9,131 nucleotides of DNA from Phycisphaerae bacterium (GTDB lineage: Bacteria; Planctomycetota; Phycisphaerae; Tepidisphaerales; Tepidisphaeraceae): positions 1 to 9,131 of the forward strand of contig JACMJD010000315.1 in the NCBI GenBank assembly GCA_014380825.1. The letters are read 5' to 3'. The position numbers and the translations under genes were made by a program. Under the pieces are notes generated by a model that saw only the letters and a list, made by a program, of their open reading frames with translations, was not told the DNA's origin and did no database searches. Below, piece by piece: positions 1 to 5,957 of this stretch. Position 1 is the stretch's first letter. Each line of letters begins with the position of its first letter.

Positions 1-833
1 ACTACTTCGGTCGGCGGCGGGGCGGGGGTCGGCGCCGGGGCGGGCTGTTCGGTCGTCGGCGGCGGAGTGTTCGCCACTTCCGGCTGCTGCGGTTGCGGTT
101 GGGGTTCAGCCGCGGGCGCCGGCGGCGGGGTCATCCGCGCGAGCTTCCCGTTCACTTCGTTCAGGTAATCGCCGGGCGACTTCTGGAACCAGCCGGGCTT
201 GAAGCCCGCATCGCGCAGGCGTTCAAACTTATCCCGCGCGTCTTCCAGGCGACCCGCCTTGTAATCTTCGACGGCCGAGGCGTAGATCGACTTCCAATCG
301 TCGCCCGAACGTTTGACCGCGGCATCCGCCAGCACCATCTGCTCGCGCGCCTTGGCGCGCGTGCCGTCATCCGCATAGCGGTTGTCCGACGCGGCGCGAT
401 AGTGCTGCATTGCTTCGGCGGGCTGATTGTTGCGAAGCGCGTCTTCGCCTTTTTCAAACTCCGCGCGAGCGTTCTTGCGCTGCTGCGATGCGTTCTGCGC
501 ATTGGTCAGCGTGTCCGCCAGCAACTTCTGATCGCGCGGGCCAAGCATGCCGGCGTCGACCTGCTGAAGCGTCGCGACCGCTTCTTCGTACTGCTTCTTC
601 TCATATTGGCGAACACCAGTCGCCAGGCGATCGGCGTTCGACATCTTCGGCTGCTGATCCGCATCCACTTCCGCCGCATCCGGTCGGGCAAAGCCCGTCG
701 ATGCCAGCGGCGAGGCGAACGGCAGCACGAGCGCCGCGCCCAGCGCGGCAATCATGAGGCTACGCCCCAGCGGTGTATGGGAATAGGAAGGCGACTCGGA
801 ACGAATAGGAGACTGCGGTAACGGGGAGAACAC
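1..833 (-). CDS. TPR-like envelope protein with Pro-rich linker, N-terminal part (possible secretin subunit)
   Basis: A frame stays open from a GTG at 833 to the left edge, giving 277 residues of a longer protein. I chose GTG because a perfect AGGAGG lies 7 nt upstream; an in-frame ATG at 755 (residue 27) has no such site. Residues 26-49 form a hydrophobic signal-peptide or anchor segment ending near GFA. Helical TPR-like units follow at about 66-93 (YEKKQYEEAVATL), 121-149 and 183-209 (YKAGRLEDARDKFERL). From residue 235 the chain is a Pro/Ala/Gln-rich linker without structure. It has no cysteine. The likely place is the periplasm or inner envelope. In planctomycetes, TPR-like N-termini of this kind can precede a type II/III secretin domain, but that part lies outside the window, so the secretin idea is inference. 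Other TPR scaffold proteins are equally possible. The gene is divergent from the DUF167 gene. No nearby promoter is convincing. Confidence 0.8.
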   Translation of the reverse strand, partial: MFSPLPQSPIRSESPSYSHTPLGRSLMIAALGAALVLPFASPLASTGFARPDAAEVDADQQPKMSNADRLATGVRQYEKKQYEEAVATLQQVDAGMLGPRDQKLLADTLTNAQNASQQRKNARAEFEKGEDALRNNQPAEAMQHYRAASDNRYADDGTRAKAREQMVLADAAVKRSGDDWKSIYASAVEDYKAGRLEDARDKFERLRDAGFKPGWFQKSPGDYLNEVNGKLARMTPPPAPAAEPQPQPQQPEVANTPPPTTEQPAPAPTPAPPPTEV

Positions 834-840
834 GAGTGTT

Positions 841-846
841 CCTCCT
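841..846 (-). promoter_or_regulatory. Ribosome binding site that decides the GTG start at 833
   Basis: On the minus strand this reads AGGAGG, a perfect Shine-Dalgarno core, 7 nt before GTG. It supports GTG 833 over the internal ATG at 755, and so adds 26 residues ahead of the hydrophobic segment. Confidence 0.8.
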
Positions 847-1477
847 GAAGGCTTGTCGTCCGGTCGCTCTCGCCCGTGACTGAATTTTCGCGCGCGACGC
901 GATCGATCCAATCCGCGGCCGGGTAAAACTGGCGCTTCGACTTTCATCCATCGCTACGACGCACGACCGCTCGTTCGCTGCTCCGCCTTGGAGCCGATCA
1001 AACCGCACTCTACGAACTTGTGGTCATGGATGATTGTCGGGGCATGCGCAGAAGAAGCCGATGTCGATCCTTGGTGACTAAACTCTTCTCACTGCTGTTC
1101 GAGGGTTGCACTGCTGCGTGCACTTCCGTTCTCTCTCGCACTTCGATCACCACGGATCAAACGTTCCGCAGTAATCGGCCCGAAGTCTATCTGAGCGTCA
1201 TAAGCGTTGCAAATAAAAATGGTTGTTTCAACGGTGCAGGCCGCTTGCGTGCTCGTCCGGATAAACACGCGACCGCCCGCGAGCAAAACAACCGCCGATC
1301 CTATTGGACCCAGACCACCAAAACCGTCGCATCCACCGAGCGCGATCTCCCTTGGGCGAGGGAGATTATCGGTCGGGCCACGCAACCAGCGCGGCCATCT
1401 TAACCACGCGCGGCGCGTGCCGTCCGCGCTAAAATTTGATAGTTCCTGGACGTTTGTCGGATGGCGATCGTCGGGAA
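847..1477. other. Intergenic region with no supported gene
   Basis: This stretch separates the divergent TPR-like and DUF167 genes. Short open frames occur on both strands, but none has a ribosome site, a recognisable domain or the composition of the neighbouring genes. Structures seen: a minus-strand promoter-like pair TTGCAA (1207-1212) and TAGACT (1184-1189) with a 17-nt spacer, about 350 nt before the TPR gene start; a hairpin with an 8-bp stem at 1345-1366 and a 6-nt loop, without a T tract on either side; a 15-bp palindrome CACGCGC-G-GCGCGTG at 1405-1419; and a plus-strand TAAAAT at 1430-1435 ahead of the DUF167 frame. In DNA this GC-rich, the hairpin and palindrome may be chance. Confidence 0.5.
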
Positions 1478-1795
1478 GTGTTCGGGGTTACACTCGATGA
1501 GCGGTCGCCGCCAGCTTACCTGTCTTTACGGCGCGTCGCTCACGGCATACAAAGCGTCGTTCTGAACCTTGCATCGCTGAAAATTGTCGAGCAACCTGAC
1601 GGCGTCCGCCTGGCGATCAAATCCGTCACCGGCGCCTCGCGCGATCGCATCGTCGGCGAGCTAGGCGGCGCTTTGAAGGTGGCCGTCAGCGCCGCCCCCG
1701 AGCGCGGCCAAGCCAACCGAGCGATTATCCAACTGCTGGCCAAATTCCTGGCGATCCGCGCAGCCCGTACCGCAACAAAAGGGGTTCCGCAATAA
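1478..1795 (+). CDS. DUF167 / UPF0235 (YggU-like) protein, C-terminally truncated
   Basis: The core of the DUF167 family is clear: LKIVEQPDGVRLAIK, then TGASRDRIVGELGGALKV, then VSAAPERGQANRAIIQLLAKFL. These match the first strands and the helix of this small alpha/beta family, whose function is unknown. Family members normally continue for some 25-30 more residues with a strand and an SR.K.V.I-like ending. Here the frame gives only about a dozen unrelated residues and stops inside a repeated AAAAGGGGT sequence. I found no continuation in the other two frames. The start is uncertain: the frame is open from a TTG at 1436, but TAAAAT at 1430-1435 could be a -10 box, so I prefer GTG 1478. No start has a good ribosome site, and about 34 residues precede the conserved core. 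A degraded gene is a real alternative to a working short protein. Confidence 0.6.
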   Translation: MFGVTLDERSPPAYLSLRRVAHGIQSVVLNLASLKIVEQPDGVRLAIKSVTGASRDRIVGELGGALKVAVSAAPERGQANRAIIQLLAKFLAIRAARTATKGVPQ

Positions 1796-1818
1796 AAGGG
1801 GTCACGTAACCCCTCTTT
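1777..1818 (+). repeat. Palindromic AAAAGGGGT element with terminator-like hairpin
   Basis: AAAAGGGGT occurs twice, at 1777-1785 and 1794-1802, 17 bp apart. The second copy pairs with ACCCCT at 1809-1814 (6-bp stem, 6-nt loop), followed by CTTT. The DUF167 stop codon lies within the second copy. The hairpin could end DUF167 transcription. The sequence also resembles the GGGGTC/GACCCC palindromes found in many bacterial interspersed repeats, which would explain the lost C-terminus; that link is from memory and unverified. Confidence 0.5.
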
Positions 1819-1885
1819 CGAGTTTGCGAGTCGGTGCCCCTCGGGCTTTGTGCGATTGTCCTCCTCATGCCAAGGACATCAAAAC

Positions 1886-1932
1886 AAGCTCGCCGTCGCA
1901 AGTGTTAGACGTTGCGACGGCGAGTTTATTTT
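1886..1932. terminator. Bidirectional intrinsic terminator between convergent genes
   Basis: A perfect 13-bp stem (CTCGCCGTCGCAA at 1889-1901 with TTGCGACGGCGAG at 1912-1924) closes a 10-nt loop and extends by a G-T and two A-T pairs. The plus side continues TTTATTTTA and the minus side CTTGTTTTG, so it has U-rich tails in both directions. It begins 28 nt after the metalloprotease stop and also lies downstream of DUF167, with which that gene converges. Confidence 0.85.
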
Positions 1933-1954
1933 ACACTCGGTTGGACGCGAACTC

Positions 1955-4900
1955 TTACAGCACGCCAACCTGCGTATTGAACGCCAAATCGATCAGCGAG
2001 TAATCGTCGAAGTCGACGATGCCATTGCCGTCGACGTCGCCGTTGACCCAGTTGGTGCGGTTGTTGTTGAAGCCGGCATCGACGCGGCTGTAGTCGTCGA
2101 AGTCAACCAGGCCATTGAAGTCGGTGTCGCCGTAGTACGTGTACTTGATCAGCAATGATGTCGTGTCGAACGATTCGAAGGAGAACGTTGCGGCCGGGCC
2201 GTGGATCGCCTTGAACTCGGCGGATTCCAGCAGGCCCAGCGTGGTGTTTTTCGGGGTCGCATTCTTCGCGTTGGTGCTGGTCAGGCCGGTGCCGGTGAAG
2301 GGGCCGCCGTTGCGGGCGGAGAAGATGTACGACGCAATATCCGCCAGCGGCGACGGGCCGCCGGACGGGTAATCGATGATCATGTCGTTGTTGTTCAGAT
2401 CGAGAATGCCGCCGTTCGTGATCGTCAGCGACTTGGCGAGCAGAACGATGTAGCCGGCGTCGGGGATGATCATCTTCCCGCCATCAAGGTTGATGCCCGC
2501 GACGTGCGATCGCGTGCCGTCGAGCTCGACGGTCGCGCCGGCGCTCACGTTGATGGTGAGGTTTTGCGAGTCGGCCAGCGGATCGAAATCGAAGTAGAAC
2601 AGGCCCGGATTGGTAACGTTGAACGTGTCGTTGCCCGCGCCGCCGAGGAAGCGGAACAGCGCGAAGCCGGCCGGTATCGGGTTGCCGTTGATGAAGTCGA
2701 CGGTAACCGTGTCGTTGCTGGCCGAGCCTTCAAGTTGAAGCTTCGCGAGCGTCGCGTAATCGGCGACGATGTCGGGTGAACCATCGGGCGCGGTGTCTTT
2801 GTAAATTTCCACATCGGTCGCCGCGCCGCTGCTGCGACGCACGTAATACGAATGCCCGCCGGTGCCGCCCGCGTAGACGAAGTTGTAACCCGGTGCGCTG
2901 GCCGTATTGCCGGCGGCATCGGTTGCTTGGGACGTCGCGGTGTAACTTCCATCGGACAGCTTACCGCCCGACAAACCGGGGAACGTGTAAATCGCCGTCT
3001 GCGTGCCGGCGTTGTAGCTCACCGCGATCGATCCGCTCGCGACGGGCGAGCCGCTTGTGTTATTCACGAGGCTCAACGACGCGCCCTGCAACTGCGTGAT
3101 GCCCGCGCTCACATCTTCACCGAACACGAAAGTCACCGAATGCGCCGGCGTGAGATCGAAGTTCGCCGGCAGCGCCAAGCTCGGGCCGACGGTGTCGACG
3201 GTGATGTCGAGCGAGTTCGAATCCGCTGACTCCGGCAATCCGCCCGCTTCCTGCCGCGCGACGATCGTGCGCAAGCCATCCGCCATCGTGGCGCTTTCGT
3301 TTGTCGTGACCTGCGCCGTCCCGCCGTTGCCCGTGCCGGTGCCGATGAGCGTGCCGTCGGAATACACGCGAACGATCGAGCCGTTGATCGTGTTGGGCAC
3401 GTCAAACACGAGCGATTTGCCGCTGCTGTTGTTGAGATTGGTCAGGCCGTCGGTGTTGGACGTTCCGGAATCCGAACCCGTCGTGAGCAGCGGCTTGCCG
3501 GTCTTGGCCGTGCTGACCGGCACGTTGATGACCGTGAAATCCTGGTTCGAGATATCGAAGAAGATGTTGCCGATCGCTTCGATCTTCAATCGCGCTTGCG
3601 TCGAACCGGTGGCGAACGGCACTTCGATGTCTTCGCTGCCGTCGTTCGCGGTCGAGTTCGCCAGCGCCACGGGATACGTGTTCCCGCCGTCCAGCGACAG
3701 GCTGATCTTCACGTTGGCGGTGTCGATGCCGTTCGCGGTGGTGCCGGCGACGTTCCACGTGATGGTTTTCGTTTGTCCGCCCGACCATGTGACTTGTGAG
3801 TTGGGCGAAGTCACGGCGAACGCGGCGCCGGTGTTGATGACCTGCAAGGTGACATCGGAACTTGCGACGCCGCCGCCGCCCGAGCGATTGTCGCGCGCGA
3901 TCACGCGCCAACCGAAGTTCGCCCGTGCCACGGCCGGCAGTTTCTCGCCGGGCTGGAAGGTGTTGTTCAGCAGATTGCTCAGGCGCGGAACGGTGCGGCT
4001 GGGGCTGGTGCTGGGAATCATCGTGCGAATAATCGGGCTGCTGCCATTGTCCGGCGTGCTGAGCAGAATCGCCGGGCCCAGGTCGCGCTCCTGCCAGTCG
4101 TAGGTGAGCGGATCGCCGTTCGGATCGCTGCCGGTCGCGCTGAGGACGAACGGCGTGCCGGTCGGGATCTTGTATGACAGGCCCGCGTTTACCGTCGGCG
4201 CGCTGTTGCCGGTGGCGGTGGTTGTGCCGACTCCGGGAATCGAGTTTGTGACGAACGCGCGGATCGCGTCGATGCTGTCGAAGTGGAAATACGGATCGCT
4301 GTGCGCCTGCATGTCGTCGCCGGTGATGCCCGCGTAGCCCATGATTGTACTGCCGCTGCCCGGCTCAAACGCGTGCGACGGGCTGCGATTCGGATCGGCG
4401 GACGTGTTGAAGGTGTGTTCCGCGCCAAACTGGTGACCCATCTCGTGCGCGACGTAGTCGATGTAGAACCCGTCGCCGGTCGGGAACGGCAAGCCAGTCG
4501 TGCCGCCGCCCTTCAGCGCGGAATTACCGACGACCCCGAGAAACGCAACGCCGCCGGAACCCGTCGTAAACACGTGGCCGATGTCGTAGTTCGCGTTGCC
4601 GATCACGCTGTTGAGGTTGGGCGTGTTCTGATTGAGCGCCTGCCCGCTGTTGCTGTACGGGTCGGAAATTGGGTTGGTGTAAATGACCGAGCTGTTGTTG
4701 GCGACCAGCGTCATGCGAATGGCGAGCTCGGTTTCGTAGACGCCATTCACGCGATTCATCGCCGTGACCACCGCCGCTTGTCCGCCCGCGACCGTGCCGC
4801 CGCCCACGGCTTGGGTGTATTCGCCGTTTGCCGCAACCGCCGCGCGGAACGTGCGAAGCTGGCTGCCGTACGGTAGAGCGTCGAGACTGAATCCCCGCAA

Positions 4901-5581
4901 TGTCGCGCCGCGAGTCGTACCAGTAGACTTGGCCGCCGCCGCGATCGCGCGATCGTCATCGAGCGTGTACACGCCCGCGGGTTTCGGCATGTCGCGCTTG
5001 TAATAGCTCGCGTACGTGCCCGCCGCATCGTTGAGGTGATACGGATCGATGTAGAACGCGCCCTTCGTCGACAGCACCTGCGCGTGGAATCCAAGCTGCG
5101 TGGTGTCGAATCGGATCGTGGCCGTTGGATCGTCAATGCCTTGGCCGCGATATGTTTTGATGTCCGGGAACTTCTTCGCCAGGCCGGGTTCGACAATGGG
5201 CGCTTCGACGACGTTGAATCGCCCGAACGTCCCGTCGGGCATCGGCAGCGCGAACGTCAGCGGCGTGCGAGCGGCCACGGTGAATTCCATCGGTGCCCGC
5301 GCGAGCGTCTGCTTGATCGTGGCGAAGTCGAGCGTGAACGCGGTGAACTTCGTCGCCGAGATGTTGGTCGCCGCGCCGTTCTTCGCCGCCAGCGACGTGG
5401 CATCTTTATATGCGGTCGCAAAGGCCGCGGTCAGCGAGGTCGCCGTCTTCTTCGGGAGCCGGGTCAGATCGACCAGATCAATCACGGTCGCCTTGGCCGC
5501 GCTGAGAAACAGCCGCCCCTCCAGCGGTTCGATGGCCGTGCGAAGAATCTGATCCCGATGCGAAAATCGACTTGATTGCAT
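1955..5581 (-). CDS. Secreted reprolysin-like zinc metalloprotease with Ig-like modules and dockerin-like C-terminus
   Basis: This 1208-residue protein is a modular extracellular endopeptidase. LEGRLFLSA (20-28) is a variant of the planctomycete LEPR-XLL motif. A propeptide-like region (about 105-240) holds PDGTFGRFNVVEAPI and GQGIDDPTATIRF. The catalytic domain (about 241-445) carries the metzincin zinc site HEMGHQFGAEH (379-389; ligands H379, H383, H389, base E380) and a Met-turn IMGYAG (413-418). Residues 459-685 are the Ig-like modules usual after this catalytic domain (DPNGDPLTYDW, SLDGGNTYPVAL, NIFFDISNQDF). Further Ig-like domains lie at about 697-800 and 808-904. GGAGNDTFN (980-988) fits the RTX calcium nonapeptide. 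A module of about 200 residues leads to the two EF-hand loops (1151-1202). There is no cysteine. ATG 5581 has CGGAG 7 nt upstream. The gene appears complete; the protease call is firm, its substrate unknown. Confidence 0.93.
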   Translation of the reverse strand: MQSSRFSHRDQILRTAIEPLEGRLFLSAAKATVIDLVDLTRLPKKTATSLTAAFATAYKDATSLAAKNGAATNISATKFTAFTLDFATIKQTLARAPMEFTVAARTPLTFALPMPDGTFGRFNVVEAPIVEPGLAKKFPDIKTYRGQGIDDPTATIRFDTTQLGFHAQVLSTKGAFYIDPYHLNDAAGTYASYYKRDMPKPAGVYTLDDDRAIAAAAKSTGTTRGATLRGFSLDALPYGSQLRTFRAAVAANGEYTQAVGGGTVAGGQAAVVTAMNRVNGVYETELAIRMTLVANNSSVIYTNPISDPYSNSGQALNQNTPNLNSVIGNANYDIGHVFTTGSGGVAFLGVVGNSALKGGGTTGLPFPTGDGFYIDYVAHEMGHQFGAEHTFNTSADPNRSPSHAFEPGSGSTIMGYAGITGDDMQAHSDPYFHFDSIDAIRAFVTNSIPGVGTTTATGNSAPTVNAGLSYKIPTGTPFVLSATGSDPNGDPLTYDWQERDLGPAILLSTPDNGSSPIIRTMIPSTSPSRTVPRLSNLLNNTFQPGEKLPAVARANFGWRVIARDNRSGGGGVASSDVTLQVINTGAAFAVTSPNSQVTWSGGQTKTITWNVAGTTANGIDTANVKISLSLDGGNTYPVALANSTANDGSEDIEVPFATGSTQARLKIEAIGNIFFDISNQDFTVINVPVSTAKTGKPLLTTGSDSGTSNTDGLTNLNNSSGKSLVFDVPNTINGSIVRVYSDGTLIGTGTGNGGTAQVTTNESATMADGLRTIVARQEAGGLPESADSNSLDITVDTVGPSLALPANFDLTPAHSVTFVFGEDVSAGITQLQGASLSLVNNTSGSPVASGSIAVSYNAGTQTAIYTFPGLSGGKLSDGSYTATSQATDAAGNTASAPGYNFVYAGGTGGHSYYVRRSSGAATDVEIYKDTAPDGSPDIVADYATLAKLQLEGSASNDTVTVDFINGNPIPAGFALFRFLGGAGNDTFNVTNPGLFYFDFDPLADSQNLTINVSAGATVELDGTRSHVAGINLDGGKMIIPDAGYIVLLAKSLTITNGGILDLNNNDMIIDYPSGGPSPLADIASYIFSARNGGPFTGTGLTSTNAKNATPKNTTLGLLESAEFKAIHGPAATFSFESFDTTSLLIKYTYYGDTDFNGLVDFDDYSRVDAGFNNNRTNWVNGDVDGNGIVDFDDYSLIDLAFNTQVGVL
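1976..2131 (-). repeat. Dockerin-like double EF-hand cassette, copy 1
   Basis: Encodes residues 1151-1202 of the metalloprotease. Two loops of pattern D-x-D-x-N-G-x-V-D-F-D-D start at D1152 and D1182, separated by GFNNNRT. A 22-bp stretch (2054-2075) is identical in the other two copies (6057-6078 and 8845-8866). Only six residues follow the cassette, ending in VGVL. Confidence 0.85.
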
Positions 5582-5588
5582 GTTTCTG

Positions 5589-5593
5589 CTCCG
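5589..5593 (-). promoter_or_regulatory. Ribosome binding site of the metalloprotease gene
   Basis: CGGAG on the minus strand, 7 nt before ATG 5581. It supports that start, which places the LEGR motif at residue 20. Confidence 0.6.
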
Positions 5594-5659
5594 CTTCCCG
5601 AATGAACGAACGTGCGCAATTCAGCTAAACCGACAAAAGTGCGCGCTGCCGCCCGCGAC

Positions 5660-5671
5660 CAATTCTACCAC
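5660..5671 (-). promoter_or_regulatory. Candidate extended -10 promoter of the metalloprotease gene
   Basis: The minus strand reads GTGGTAGAATTG. It contains TAGAAT (5662-5667) preceded by TGG, an extended -10 pattern. The motif edge lies 78 nt before the ATG. No good -35 box is seen. GTGGTAnnATTG recurs at nearly the same distance before the carboxypeptidase gene, which raises confidence. Confidence 0.5.
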
Positions 5672-5770
5672 AGTCCGGCTGACGGAATTCGCCAGCGTGC
5701 ATCCCGCGCGACCCAGTTTTGCACCCAAAAACAAGCCCTGCGACGGCGTAGCCCTCGCCACCAGCACGGA

Positions 5771-5787
5771 CCGCAGGTGACCTGCGG
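5771..5787. promoter_or_regulatory. 17-bp perfect palindrome, possible operator or hairpin
   Basis: CCGCAGGT and ACCTGCGG are exact inverted 8-bp arms around one central G. It sits about 100 bp upstream of the candidate -10 motif of the metalloprotease gene. As RNA it could form a 7-bp stem with a 3-nt loop, but no U tract follows on either strand, so a terminator is unlikely. A regulator site is possible but unproven. Confidence 0.3.
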
Positions 5788-5957
5788 GCGTTACAGTCTA
5801 ACTACCTTTACGCACGATCGGAAGAAAAGGTTTTGTAATGGATCGATAAGGTCATCGGACTCGCGGGACGATCCACCCGCTTCGCGTAACGGCGACGCTG
5901 ATCCCGCGTTCTTTTCAGTCGAGTACGCGTCGCGTGAGCGCCGTCGGCATGCGAAAA

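Larger units (their letters stand above)
5582..5957. other. Intergenic region between carboxypeptidase and metalloprotease genes
   Basis: The 376 bases after the carboxypeptidase stop and before the metalloprotease start hold no supported gene. I found no good terminator after the carboxypeptidase stop. The region contains a 17-bp palindrome (5771-5787) and an extended -10-like motif (5660-5671), so the downstream gene probably has its own promoter. Confidence 0.6.

Noticed and set aside
161..751. Two minus-strand frames (161-502 and 506-751)
   Set aside because: Both are Arg/Ser-rich out-of-frame readings of the TPR-like gene, whose true frame is open through the whole stretch.
93..821. 242-residue Arg-rich plus-strand frame
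   Set aside because: It is antisense to the TPR-like gene, which has a perfect ribosome site, a hydrophobic N-terminal segment and coherent helical repeats.
760..1008. 82-residue minus-strand frame overlapping the TPR gene start
   Set aside because: It has no ribosome site or domain, and the AGGAGG of the TPR gene lies within it.
1184..1212. TTGCAA / TAGACT promoter-like pair on the minus strand
   Set aside because: Spacing is ideal, but it is about 350 nt before the only gene it could serve and matches only moderately; kept as a note in the intergenic entry.
1345..1366. 8-bp stem hairpin as a terminator
   Set aside because: No T tract follows on either strand and no gene ends nearby.
1020..1500. 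Overlapping frames on both strands in the gap before DUF167
   Set aside because: They contradict each other, have no ribosome sites, and show no family resemblance.
3057..4103. 348-residue open frame on the plus strand
   Set aside because: It lies wholly antisense to the metalloprotease gene, has no ribosome site or recognisable domain, and arises from GC-rich codons on the other strand.
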